DNA from: an uncultured Chloroflexota bacterium | GTDB lineage: Bacteria > Chloroflexota > Limnocylindria > Limnocylindrales > Limnocylindraceae | Length of the DNA stretch: 21,506 nucleotides | Direction: 5' to 3' | Assembly: GCA_903851225.1 (NCBI GenBank) | Contig: CAINNT010000109.1 | Coordinates: 1-21,506 of the forward strand | Shown: positions 1 through 7,225 of the stretch, one piece after another | Layout of the letters: the number at the start of each line of letters is the position of its first letter | Position numbering within the stretch: the first letter of the stretch is position 1 | Program-made: the position numbers and the translations under genes | Notes under the pieces: model-generated | What the model was told of the DNA's origin: nothing | What the model saw: the letters and a program-made list of their open reading frames with translations, nothing else | The model's database searches: none

Positions 1-1520
1 AGGCCCTGCCCCGTCACGATCGGCGCGCTCGGGAGCGGTTTCCCGTCGGCATCGAGGTCGTTGGAGCGACGGCACTTCGTCGTGACCTGCCCCTGGGCAT
101 CTTCGCCCTCGCTGACGGCACGAATCTCATACTCGGCGAGGATCGGATTCCAACCGAGGGTTGGGGCAACCGCCTTGTCGATGGCCTCATAGAGGGCGTC
201 GACGGGGCCATTCCCAGTGGACTCGGCCGAAGCCTCGACCCCGTTCACGCGAATCTCGACGCGGCCCGACGAACCGCCGCCGCGTGAGCTGGCAACGCTC
301 CAGTCGAGCAGTTCGATGGTTGCCGCACTTCCGGTAGCCGCGCGCTTGTCGACGAGGGCCAACAGGTCGGCGTCGGTGAGCTCCTTCTTCACATCGGCGA
401 GGGCGATCGCCTCACGGTAGAGGGCATCGAGCGCCTCACCGCTGAGGTCGTGGCCGAGCTCGGCGAACTTCGCCTGCAGGCCACGGCGGCCCGAAAGCTT
501 GCCGATCGTCAGGCTGGAGCCAACGAGGCCGACCGACTGCGGCGTCATGATTTCGTAGGTCAGCGGATTCTTCAGCACGCCGTCCTGGTGGATCCCCGAC
601 TCATGCGCAAACGCGTTCGCGCCGACGATCGCCTTGTTCGGCTGCACGGCGAATCCGGTCAGGTACGAAACGAGTCGGCTCGCTGATGTGAGCTGCTCGG
701 TCTGCACGTGGATGTCATGCGACTCGAACTGCCCAGGTCGCGTGCGCAGCGCCATCACCACCTCTTCGAGCGAGGCGTTCCCGGCACGCTCGCCGAGGCC
801 GTTGATCGTCACCTCAACCTGACGGGCGCCAGCTTGCACCGCCGCCAAGGTGTTGGCAGTCGCGAGACCGAGGTCGTTGTGGCAGTGGACGCTGATCGTT
901 GCATCGCGCCCGACACGATCGACCACCAGTTTGGTGAGCGAGGCGTACTCCGACGGAATGGCGTAGCCAACGGTGTCGGGAATGTTCACGGTCGATGCGC
1001 CAGCCTCGACGACTGCCTCGTACACCTGCAGCAGATAGTCGTGATCGGTGCGACTTGCATCCTCAGCGGAGAACTCCACCTCGGCATCACGGCCGAGTTT
1101 TTCGCGCGCGAACTTCACCCACTTCACCGCCTCGGCGAGGGCTGCCTCGCGAGTGGTGCGCAACTTGTGGGTGAGGTGAATGTCAGAGGTTGCAATAAAC
1201 AAATGCAGGTGCGGTCGATCCGAGACTTTGATCGCATCGATTGCGCGCTGTGGATCGCCATCCTTGCAGCGGGCAAGAGCGGCGATGCCGACACCCTTCG
1301 TCGCAAGGGCGATCTGCCGCACCGCCTCGAAGTCGCCTTCGGATGCGGCCGGGAAGCCCGCTTCAATGACGTCGACCTTCAGCTTGGCGAGCTGCCGTGC
1401 AACCTCAAGCTTCTCGGCAACGGTGAGACCGGCGCCAGGCGCCTGCTCACCATCACGCAGCGTGGTGTCGAAGATGCGAACGGCGCCGGTGGCGACGCCT
1501 GGGCCAGGGGCGCCGTTCAC
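1..1520 (-). CDS. leuA: 2-isopropylmalate synthase (partial, 3' end outside window)
   Basis: Condenses acetyl-CoA with 2-oxoisovalerate, the first step of the leucine branch. The frame starts at a GTG at 1520 that overlaps the ilvC stop (GTGA) and stays open for 506 codons to the window edge. The DRE-TIM motif FDTTLRDGEQ is at residues 17-26, the metal-binding HCHND at 212-216, followed by GERAGN. The last visible part, after the SGRRGLQAKF linker, reaches into the C-terminal LeuA regulatory (Leu feedback) domain. An AGAAGGG about 9 bases upstream can serve as ribosome binding site, and no ATG in this frame is a better start. It is the last gene of ilvB-N-C-leuA and is cotranscribed behind the attenuator. 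The short bacterial LeuA type is seen here, not the longer form typical of mycobacteria and Streptomyces. Family assignment is very secure; citramalate or homocitrate synthase are less likely given the operon. Confidence 0.95.
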   Translation of the reverse strand, partial: MNGAPGPGVATGAVRIFDTTLRDGEQAPGAGLTVAEKLEVARQLAKLKVDVIEAGFPAASEGDFEAVRQIALATKGVGIAALARCKDGDPQRAIDAIKVSDRPHLHLFIATSDIHLTHKLRTTREAALAEAVKWVKFAREKLGRDAEVEFSAEDASRTDHDYLLQVYEAVVEAGASTVNIPDTVGYAIPSEYASLTKLVVDRVGRDATISVHCHNDLGLATANTLAAVQAGARQVEVTINGLGERAGNASLEEVVMALRTRPGQFESHDIHVQTEQLTSASRLVSYLTGFAVQPNKAIVGANAFAHESGIHQDGVLKNPLTYEIMTPQSVGLVGSSLTIGKLSGRRGLQAKFAELGHDLSGEALDALYREAIALADVKKELTDADLLALVDKRAATGSAATIELLDWSVASSRGGGSSGRVEIRVNGVEASAESTGNGPVDALYEAIDKAVAPTLGWNPILAEYEIRAVSEGEDAQGQVTTKCRRSNDLDADGKPLPSAPIVTGQG

Positions 1521-2566
1521 TGGGCTGCGCCCTTCTCCGCGGCACCCTGAGCGCCATCCATGTCGACCTCGACCGGATTCAGGAAGGTCATCTGGTGGCG
1601 CAGCGCCTTGCCGACCTTCTCGATTGGATGACCCGAGTTTGCGGCGCGTAGGCGCTTGTACTCTGGGCGTCCGGCCTCGTCTTCGGCGATCCAACGCTTG
1701 GCGAAGGTGCCGTCCTGAATCTCGGTGAGCACCTCCTTCATCCGCGCCTTGACCGACGCATCGATGATGCGCGGGCGCGTGGTGTAGTCGCCCCACTCTG
1801 CGGTGTCAGAGACGGAGAAGCGCATGAAGTCGAGTCCGCCGCGATACATCAGGTCAACGATGAGCTTCAGCTCATGCATCGTCTCAAAGTAGGCGAGCTC
1901 TGGATCGTAGCCCGCTTCCACCAGCGTCTCCCACGCACTCTTCACGAGTTGCGCGGTGCCGCCACAGAGCACGGCCTGTTCGCCGAAGAGATCGCTTTCG
2001 GTTTCATCCTTGAAGGTCGTCTCCATGATTCCCGCGCGCGTGCAACCGAGTCCATTGGCGTACGCCATGACTCGCGCTCGTGCCGTACCGGTGGCCTCTT
2101 GCCCAACGGCGAAGAGTGCCGGCACGCCGCCACCCGAAACGTAGACGGATCGCACCAGGTGGCCTGGCCCCTTCGGCGCAACCATGCCGACGTCGGTTCC
2201 TTCGGCTGGCTTGATGCGTCCGAAGTGGATGTTGAAGCCGTGCGCAAAGAGCAGGAGCGCACCCTTCTTCAGGTTTGGTGCGATCTCGCTGTCGTAGATC
2301 GCCTTCTGTGCCGTGTCTGGCGCGGCGATCATCACGACGTCGGCGCGCTTGGTTGCCTCAGCGGCAGTGAAGACCTCGAAGCCGTCAGCGGTGGCGACGG
2401 AGCGGCTCTTCGACCCTTCCTTGAGGCCGATGATCACGTTCAGCCCTGACTCCTTCAGGTTGCGAGCATGGGCGTGCCCCTGGCTGCCGTATCCGATCAC
2501 CGCAATGACCTGACCCTTCAGGGCCTCGAGTGGCGCTTCGGCGCTGTAGTACATCTTGACGCTCAT
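1517..2566 (-). CDS. ilvC: Ketol-acid reductoisomerase, class I
   Basis: Converts acetolactate and acetohydroxybutyrate to the dihydroxy acids of the Val/Leu and Ile pathways, using NAD(P)H and Mg2+. The 349-residue protein has the class I (short) architecture. The Rossmann motif GYGSQG is at 25-30, with a cofactor-specificity loop KEGSKS around 49-54. Catalytic His109 lies in AHGFNIHF and Lys132 in APKGPG. Metal ligands are Asp192 and Glu196 in SDLFGEQ, followed by Glu228 and Glu232 in FETMHE. The Ser-containing loop of the loop and basic residues suggest NADPH use. The ATG overlaps the ilvN stop (ATGA) and is preceded by AGGTGA as Shine-Dalgarno; the gene overlaps leuA at its 3' end. The C-terminal tail, rich in Ala, Gly and charged residues, is a short variable extension. 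Nothing is missing. Confidence 0.97.
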   Translation of the reverse strand: MSVKMYYSAEAPLEALKGQVIAVIGYGSQGHAHARNLKESGLNVIIGLKEGSKSRSVATADGFEVFTAAEATKRADVVMIAAPDTAQKAIYDSEIAPNLKKGALLLFAHGFNIHFGRIKPAEGTDVGMVAPKGPGHLVRSVYVSGGGVPALFAVGQEATGTARARVMAYANGLGCTRAGIMETTFKDETESDLFGEQAVLCGGTAQLVKSAWETLVEAGYDPELAYFETMHELKLIVDLMYRGGLDFMRFSVSDTAEWGDYTTRPRIIDASVKARMKEVLTEIQDGTFAKRWIAEDEAGRPEYKRLRAANSGHPIEKVGKALRHQMTFLNPVEVDMDGAQGAAEKGAAQ

Positions 2567-3114
2567 CGCTTCACCTGCTCCTCGATTGACCCGCTGCCGC
2601 GGGACATCACTACCGAGCCGGTTCGCACCAGCTCCTTGATTCCGAACTCCCGAAGGAGTTCGACCAACGCGTCGATCTCGGCCGGTTCCCCGACCGCCTC
2701 GACGATGACCGCCTCATCACCAAGGTCGACCACCTTGGCTCGATGCATCTCTGCCACGCTCACGATCTCAGGGCGAGACCGCTTGGTTGCACGCACCTTG
2801 ATCAGGGCGAATTCGTGCTCAACGATCGACTCGTCGGTCACGTCTTGCACCTTGAGCACATCGATCAACTTGTAGAGCTGCTTCGCCGCCTGCTCCACAT
2901 GCACCTCGTCGCCCACGATCGTGAGCGTCATCCGTGAGGTGTCGCTGCGCTCCGTTACTGAAACGGCGAGTGACTCGATGTTGAAGTTGCGCGCGCGCAT
3001 CAAGCTCGCCACGCGATTCAGCACCCCCGGCTTGTTGTTGACGATCGCCACAATGAGATGGCGTCGCTCATCGCCAGAGCCAGGGAGCGACCGTGCGGTC
3101 GTCGTTGGGGTCAC
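2563..3114 (-). CDS. ilvN: Acetolactate synthase small (regulatory) subunit
   Basis: Regulatory subunit of acetohydroxyacid synthase; it activates the catalytic subunit and in this family confers valine feedback inhibition. It has 183 residues. An N-terminal ACT domain is at about 18-93, beginning HLIVAIVNNKPGVLNRV, with the characteristic RARNFNIESL and TERSDTSRMT segments. The C-terminal ALS_ss_C domain follows, with EFALIKV and the ending of the form LLREFGIKELVRTG. The start is a GTG at 3114 whose last two bases open the ilvB stop TGA, so translation is probably coupled to ilvB. The first 17 residues are a low-complexity extension, and a later start is possible but has no clear ribosome binding site. 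Its position between ilvB and ilvC is the standard order. Confidence 0.95.
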   Translation of the reverse strand: MTPTTTARSLPGSGDERRHLIVAIVNNKPGVLNRVASLMRARNFNIESLAVSVTERSDTSRMTLTIVGDEVHVEQAAKQLYKLIDVLKVQDVTDESIVEHEFALIKVRATKRSRPEIVSVAEMHRAKVVDLGDEAVIVEAVGEPAEIDALVELLREFGIKELVRTGSVVMSRGSGSIEEQVKR

Positions 3115-5009
3115 TTCGGGCCGCCACTCTGCGGATCGGTTGGATCCACACGTGGGCCGCTGGCCCCTTCCGTCACGTCTTCGCCGTCATCACCCCACTT
3201 GTCGATCAGGTCTGAGAGCCCCTTCCCCGCCGGCATCATCGGGTAGACGTTCTGTCGCTCTGCGATTTCGAACCAGATCAGCGCTGGGCCATCCGCAGCG
3301 AGGGCAGCGGCCACCGCCGCATCAACCTCTTCAGGCTTGGAGACCCTCCACGACGGCAAACCGTATGCATCGCAGAGCTTCAGGTAGTCGGGTCCCGCCA
3401 GCTGCTCCGAGTGGTAGTTCCCCGCATACACGATCTCCTGCCACTGGCGAATCATGCCGAGCTTCTTGTTGTCCATCAGGGCAATCTTCACGGGGATGCG
3501 CTCTTGCACGATAGTTGCAAGCTCCTGCAGCGTCATCTGGAATCCGCCGTCGCCGGCGATAGCCCACGAGACCTTGTTCGGCACCGCAACGGCGGCGCCC
3601 ATTGCCCCAGGGAGAGCGAAGCCCATGGTGCCAAGCCCACCCGACGAGAGGTGCGAGTTGGCACGGCGGAATCCGCCGTACCGCGCGACCCACATCTGAT
3701 TCTGGCCGACATCGGCGGTGAGGTTGGCGTCGAACGCGGAGCCTGCTGCAATCCGCTCCACCACGAAGTCGGCCGAGAGAACGCCGTCGCGGAAGCCACC
3801 TGAACCGTGCCACGACGATCCTTCGCTCTCGGCACGCCACGTTGCCAGCTCGGCAAAGTACTCAGCTCTCGCCGCCGGGTCCACCTTGGTCACCAGGGGC
3901 AAGAGAGCGTCGAGCACGTTCTTGGCGTCGCCGACGATCGGAAGATCCGCGACGACGTTCTTCCCGATCTCCGCCGGATCAATGTCGATGTGCGCGATCT
4001 TCGCCTTCGGAGCGTAGGTGCGCACATTTCCTGTCACGCGGTCATCGAAGCGCATGCCAATGCCGATGAGCAAGTCGGCTGATTGAATGGCGCGATTCAC
4101 ATGCTTCCAGCCGTGCATCCCCATGTAGCCATAGGCGAGCGGATCGGTCTCGTCGACAACGCCGATCCCCAAGAGTGTCCAGGTGATCGGAATCTGTGCG
4201 GCTCGCGCGAGTTCGAGTAGTTCGCGCTCAGCACCCGCAATCAGCACGCCGTGACCGGCAAGGATCACCGGGCGCTTCGCGCCGGCGATTGCCTCAGCGA
4301 GCAGTTTGATCTGTCGCGGATGCCCGTCGATCTTCGGCCTGTATCCGGGCAGCCCCGCCTCGATCTCGGCGGCGCTCGGATGCGCCGCCGAAGTCTCACC
4401 CATCAGTGCATCTTTGGTGATGTCAACGTGCACCGGCCCCGGCCGCCCGCTACGTGCGAGGTGGAAGGCCTCGGCAACGACATACGGAATCTCATCGGCG
4501 GTTCGCACCAAGTAGTTGTGCTTTGTCATTGGGAGCGTGATGCCCGTGCGATCAATCTCCTGGAAGGCGTCCTTGCCGATGAGGGCATTCGGCACATTGC
4601 CGGTGATTGCCACCAGGGGAACCGAATCGAGCATGGCGGTACCGATACCGGTAACCAGGTTCGTGGCACCAGGACCAGAGGTGCCGAGACAGACACCAAC
4701 CTTGCCTGAGGCTCGGGCGTAGCCGTCGGCGGCGTGTGCTGCGGCCTGTTCATGTCGGACCAAGATGTGTCGGAGATCGGGATGGTCAGCGAGGACGTCG
4801 TAGAGCGGCAGGATCACACCACCTGGGTATCCCCAGATGGTGTCGCTCCCCTGCCGGAGAATCGCTTCGCACAGCGCGTCTGCGCCGATGCGCCGACGTG
4901 AACCGCCACGGGTGGTGACGCGCGTATCGCGCAACATGTCGCGTCGAGCGCGCTCTGAGGCGCTCGCCGCTTCACTCCCTGCGCCTGGTACGTGCCCTGC
5001 CTGTGTCAT
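3111..5009 (-). CDS. ilvB: Acetolactate synthase large (catalytic) subunit
   Basis: ThDP- and FAD-dependent acetohydroxyacid synthase, forming acetolactate (Val, Leu) or acetohydroxybutyrate (Ile). With the ATG at 5009 it has 632 residues. A variable, polar N-terminal extension of about 40 residues is followed by the PYR domain with the catalytic Glu87 in RHEQAAAHAADGYAR, then SGPGATN, the central FAD-associated domain, and the ThDP/Mg motif from GDG at 486-488 to the DNKKLGMIRQWQ segment. The C-terminus carries NVYPMMPAGKG. I chose this start because AAGGGGG lies 4 bases upstream. A start further upstream would run through the attenuator terminator and encode non-homologous sequence. First structural gene of the operon; expression should depend on read-through of the terminator at 5062-5091. 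Confidence 0.95.
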   Translation of the reverse strand: MTQAGHVPGAGSEAASASERARRDMLRDTRVTTRGGSRRRIGADALCEAILRQGSDTIWGYPGGVILPLYDVLADHPDLRHILVRHEQAAAHAADGYARASGKVGVCLGTSGPGATNLVTGIGTAMLDSVPLVAITGNVPNALIGKDAFQEIDRTGITLPMTKHNYLVRTADEIPYVVAEAFHLARSGRPGPVHVDITKDALMGETSAAHPSAAEIEAGLPGYRPKIDGHPRQIKLLAEAIAGAKRPVILAGHGVLIAGAERELLELARAAQIPITWTLLGIGVVDETDPLAYGYMGMHGWKHVNRAIQSADLLIGIGMRFDDRVTGNVRTYAPKAKIAHIDIDPAEIGKNVVADLPIVGDAKNVLDALLPLVTKVDPAARAEYFAELATWRAESEGSSWHGSGGFRDGVLSADFVVERIAAGSAFDANLTADVGQNQMWVARYGGFRRANSHLSSGGLGTMGFALPGAMGAAVAVPNKVSWAIAGDGGFQMTLQELATIVQERIPVKIALMDNKKLGMIRQWQEIVYAGNYHSEQLAGPDYLKLCDAYGLPSWRVSKPEEVDAAVAAALAADGPALIWFEIAERQNVYPMMPAGKGLSDLIDKWGDDGEDVTEGASGPRVDPTDPQSGGPK

Positions 5010-5013
5010 CGAT

Positions 5014-5020
5014 CCCCCTT
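5014..5020 (-). promoter_or_regulatory. Ribosome binding site of ilvB
   Basis: AAGGGGG on the minus strand, 4 bases before the ATG at 5009. It fixes the ilvB start downstream of the attenuator and shows that Shine-Dalgarno initiation is used inside this operon, unlike its leaderless first cistron. Confidence 0.6.
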
Positions 5021-5061
5021 CGGCTCTTCCAGTCTGTTGTCCCTGCAGTGCCGCGTTTGCC

Positions 5062-5091
5062 AATAAAAAACCCCGCCGCTTTGGCGGGGTT
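5062..5091 (-). terminator. Intrinsic terminator (attenuator) before ilvB
   Basis: On the minus strand the arms AACCCCGCC (5091-5083) and GGCGGGGTT (5077-5069) form a perfect 9-bp hairpin with a 5-base AAAGC loop. It is followed by a T tract continuing the 3' arm (TTTTTTATT, 5070-5062). It lies about 42 bases downstream of the leader-peptide stop and about 50 bases upstream of the ilvB start. It terminates leader transcripts rather than an upstream gene, so it is an attenuator. No other hairpin-plus-T-tract terminator was seen in the window. Confidence 0.93.
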
Positions 5092-5150
5092 CTGAAGGTT
5101 CCTTCGGGCGGTGGTTCCGCGCCTCTGGTCTCCTCAGCCCCGCCGGGGCT
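5083..5150 (-). promoter_or_regulatory. Candidate antiterminator / alternative leader fold
   Basis: The leader contains AGCCCC-GGC-GGGGCT (5150-5136), a 6-bp hairpin formed by the last leader codons. Its segment GGCGGGG (5144-5138) is also perfectly complementary to CCCCGCC (5089-5083), the 5' arm of the terminator. The two pairings are mutually exclusive with terminator formation. A ribosome finishing at the leader stop (5136-5134) would cover GGCGGGG and let the terminator form. A ribosome stalled a few codons earlier on the Leu-Leu-Ile codons could cover AGCCCC and free GGCGGGG to sequester the terminator arm. A further 7-bp hairpin, AGCAACC/GGTTGCT (5175-5156), lies over the Leu codons. 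The complementarity is seen; the mechanism is inferred. Confidence 0.65.
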
Positions 5151-5253
5151 GAATAAGCAACCCAAGGAGGTTGCTAATGCCCCCAATGAGGGCGGCAAAG
5201 AGCGCAATGAGACCGCCAAACGCCGGGGTCAGGAGCTGTGCGCTGTTTGTCAT
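5134..5253 (-). CDS. ilv operon leader peptide (39 aa)
   Basis: ATG at 5253, stop TGA at 5136-5134, 39 residues. It contains nine Leu and four Ile (13 of 39) and no Val. The densest regulatory run, LLGLLI at residues 29-34, lies just before the QPRRG end and uses CTT and TTG codons where earlier Leu codons are mostly CTC. The stop is followed by the intrinsic terminator and then ilvB, the classical layout of a translation-controlled attenuator. The start is 6 bases after a TAGGCT -10 box, so the mRNA is probably leaderless and has no Shine-Dalgarno. The middle is hydrophobic enough to resemble a membrane span, so a small membrane protein is the alternative. Its position and the overlap of its last codons with the antiterminator argue for a regulatory role. 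Confidence 0.8.
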   Translation of the reverse strand: MTNSAQLLTPAFGGLIALFAALIGGISNLLGLLIQPRRG

Positions 5254-5259
5254 TCGTGC

Positions 5260-5268
5260 AGCCTACCA
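5260..5268 (-). promoter_or_regulatory. Extended -10 promoter of the ilvBNC-leuA operon
   Basis: TGG-TAGGCT on the minus strand, with the hexamer ending 6 bases before the leader-peptide ATG, so transcription should start at or next to that ATG. The 12 bases CTCTGGTAGGCT (5271-5260) are identical to those before leuC. No convincing -35 TTGACA is visible; part of the promoter lies within the short gap after the FAD oxidoreductase gene. Confidence 0.65.
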
Positions 5269-5284
5269 GAGCGAGCGATGCGGA

Positions 5285-6547
5285 TCAAAGAACGTCGCGT
5301 GCTCGCGGCACCATTGGTCGGTCGACGCGGAACGGCTCGTCGGCCGCAGCGGCGCGTCCCACGAGGAGATCAACCGTGCGACGGGCGCCGCCGGCGCTGC
5401 ACATGACCCCGTGACCTGAGTAGCCAGTGTTGACGAACAGTCCGGGTTGGTCGGTCGGACCAATGAAGGGTCGATGATCTGGGGTGTACTCATATTGTCC
5501 CGCCATCAGATGCCACGCCGGGGGTCCATCACGCCAGACATCGCGCCAGAACGGAGCGAGCAGCGCCAGCGATGTTGGTGATGCTGGGTCGAGCAGCGCG
5601 ACCGCCATGGCATCGTCGGTCGGCACCTCGAGGAGGGGCTCACCGGCCTGCGTCGCTGGATCGGTGCGCAGCGCGTACGCGCCAGCAAGCGCTGGGCGCC
5701 AGTGCGACCCCGTCTCGTCGTCGATTGTCATGGGGGCCGTCTGGTCGATTGCTGGCAGATTCGGGATCACGAGCTTTTGGCGAATCGTCGGTGCTATCGG
5801 CAGATCAAGCGCCGCGAGCTTGGCAACGACCCCGCTCCATGGACCAGCGGCGATCACGGTGTGCGGGGCATGCACCGTGCCGCGGCTCGTCGTTACCCCG
5901 GTAACGCCACCGTTTGCATCGTGTTCGAATCCGGTGGCGGTGGTCTCCAGTGCATAGGTGGCGTGGCCAGAACCGGTTGCGCCGTTGATGCGCGCCGCAT
6001 GTGACGACGCCGCGGCGTAGCCACTCGCCAGCGCAACCTGATCAATGAATCCGTCGCCCGCGCGGAATCGCACCTGCAGAATCTCAGGCGCAAGGTACGG
6101 CCATCGCGCACGCGCCTCATCACCGCTCAGCAACTCGACATCGCGGAGTCCGAAGGTGCGCTGCAACGCGACCAGTTCGCGAGCCTTTGCGGCACTCGCC
6201 TCGGTGCGGCTGCAGAAGAGATACCCCTGCTGACGAATGCCAAGGTTCCATCCCGCAAGTCCCGACTCCTGGGCAAAGTTCAGGTAGAGCGGCAGGCCCT
6301 CTTGGACAAGCGCAAGTTCATCCGCGTTATCGTGCTGCAAGCGAAACGCACCGGTCGCTGCAGCAGTCGTTAGAGAGGCGATGGTGCTGCGTCGCTCAAT
6401 CACCAACACCTTGAGACCCGCTCGGGCCGCGAAGTAGGCGGTCGCTGTGCCAGCCACACCTGCGCCAATCACCACCAAGTCAACGCTTGAAGGTAGTGCG
6501 CCTTCAACCTGTTCGTAGGTTGGAAGTGCGCTGTTGTCGACGATCAC
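5285..6547 (-). CDS. FAD-dependent oxidoreductase, DAO family
   Basis: A 420-residue D-amino-acid-oxidase/sarcosine-oxidase-like flavoprotein (DAO fold), likely oxidising a C-N bond of an amino acid or N-methylated amine. The dinucleotide-binding motif IGAGVAG is near residues 27-33, followed by LKVLVIERR. The C-terminal FAD motif reads HRPFIGP, then LFVNTGYSGHGVM, as in sarcosine oxidase beta and glycine oxidase relatives. No signal peptide or membrane span is seen, so it should be cytoplasmic. The start is a GTG overlapping the stop of the upstream aldolase gene (GTGA), which indicates a two-gene operon. The substrate cannot be read from sequence. Pairing with a 2-keto-acid aldolase suggests a small catabolic route in which deamination yields a keto acid, but that is inference. 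Confidence 0.85.
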   Translation of the reverse strand: MIVDNSALPTYEQVEGALPSSVDLVVIGAGVAGTATAYFAARAGLKVLVIERRSTIASLTTAAATGAFRLQHDNADELALVQEGLPLYLNFAQESGLAGWNLGIRQQGYLFCSRTEASAAKARELVALQRTFGLRDVELLSGDEARARWPYLAPEILQVRFRAGDGFIDQVALASGYAAASSHAARINGATGSGHATYALETTATGFEHDANGGVTGVTTSRGTVHAPHTVIAAGPWSGVVAKLAALDLPIAPTIRQKLVIPNLPAIDQTAPMTIDDETGSHWRPALAGAYALRTDPATQAGEPLLEVPTDDAMAVALLDPASPTSLALLAPFWRDVWRDGPPAWHLMAGQYEYTPDHRPFIGPTDQPGLFVNTGYSGHGVMCSAGGARRTVDLLVGRAAAADEPFRVDRPMVPRARDVL

Positions 6548-7188
6548 GCGGGGTGTCCGGCCGCCTCACGAGCGGCACGCAGCCGAGCGGCGATCGCCGT
6601 GGCGCTGCGAGGGTCGGCTCCGTCGAGGAGCTTCGGTCCAACGCCGAACCCTGCGGCACCCGCGGTCACCAGTGCGGCGATCTCGTCGAGGCCGACGTTG
6701 GTTGGCACGATCTTGCTCAACGGGCTTGGTGCGAGCGTCGCACGAATGAATGCTGGCGCGTTGATCGCTGCGGCCGGGAAGAGCTTCACGTAGGTGGCAC
6801 CTGATCGTTCGGCACGGTGGATTTCGGATGGCGTGAAGGCACCCGGGAGCCAATCAATCCCAGCCGCGGCCGCGACGGCACCCGTCTCCGGATCGGTGAT
6901 TGGTGAGACGAGGAACCCCGCGCCAGCATCGATCATGCGCTGCGCCGTTGCGGCGTCGTAGACGCTCCCTGCACCGATGACGAGACTTGGATGGGAGGTA
7001 CGCAATGTGGTGATCGCGGTGGTGACGGCAGCTTCAGCCCCGTCGCCGCGCAGAAAGAGTTCGAGTGCCGGCACCCCTGCGTCTACGGCGGCATCGGCCC
7101 AGGCCCTCAAGACCACCGCATCTTGCGCAGCGACCGCGGGAAGGATTCCGACGCGTGAGAAGAGGGGGGCAAATACCTTCGCTTCCAT
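6544..7188 (-). CDS. KDPG/KHG aldolase family protein
   Basis: Class I aldolase of the KDPG (2-keto-3-deoxy-6-phosphogluconate)/4-hydroxy-2-oxoglutarate family, expected to release pyruvate. It has 214 residues in one TIM barrel. Catalytic Glu43 and Arg47 are in LELFLR, the Schiff-base Lys135 is in YVKLFPA, and WLPGAFTPSEI (113-123) matches the family PG..TP.E motif. The phosphate-binding region is unusual: PTNVGL replaces the usual PTGG, and GVGPKL has Pro where a Ser is normally found. The true substrate may therefore be non-phosphorylated. The ATG at 7188 lies 6 bases after GATACT, a probable leaderless promoter. It is first in a two-gene operon with the FAD oxidoreductase. Entner-Doudoroff function is not supported, as no edd is nearby. 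Confidence 0.82.
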   Translation of the reverse strand: MEAKVFAPLFSRVGILPAVAAQDAVVLRAWADAAVDAGVPALELFLRGDGAEAAVTTAITTLRTSHPSLVIGAGSVYDAATAQRMIDAGAGFLVSPITDPETGAVAAAAGIDWLPGAFTPSEIHRAERSGATYVKLFPAAAINAPAFIRATLAPSPLSKIVPTNVGLDEIAALVTAGAAGFGVGPKLLDGADPRSATAIAARLRAAREAAGHPA

Positions 7189-7194
7189 CGCAGC

Positions 7195-7200
7195 AGTATC
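7195..7200 (-). promoter_or_regulatory. -10 element of the aldolase/oxidoreductase operon
   Basis: GATACT on the minus strand, 6 bases before the ATG at 7188. It differs from TAnnnT only in its first base, but the spacing is identical to the other leaderless promoters in this window. It shares a 37-bp intergenic region with the divergent esterase gene. Confidence 0.45.
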
Positions 7201-7213
7201 CCACGCCGCGCGC

Positions 7214-7219
7214 TAGTCT
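7214..7219 (+). promoter_or_regulatory. -10 element of the esterase gene
   Basis: TAGTCT ending 6 bases before the ATG at 7226, predicting a leaderless transcript. It is divergent from the aldolase promoter. Confidence 0.55.
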
Positions 7220-7225
7220 CGCGCC

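Noticed and set aside
3111..5219. ilvB with a start at 5219 (702 residues)
   Set aside because: The extra 70 residues read through the attenuator terminator and leader and have no IlvB-like content; the ATG at 5009 has a Shine-Dalgarno.
5134..5260. T-box riboswitch in the ilv leader
   Set aside because: No T-box bulge sequence or specifier-loop architecture is visible, and the predicted transcript begins at the leader ATG, leaving too little RNA.
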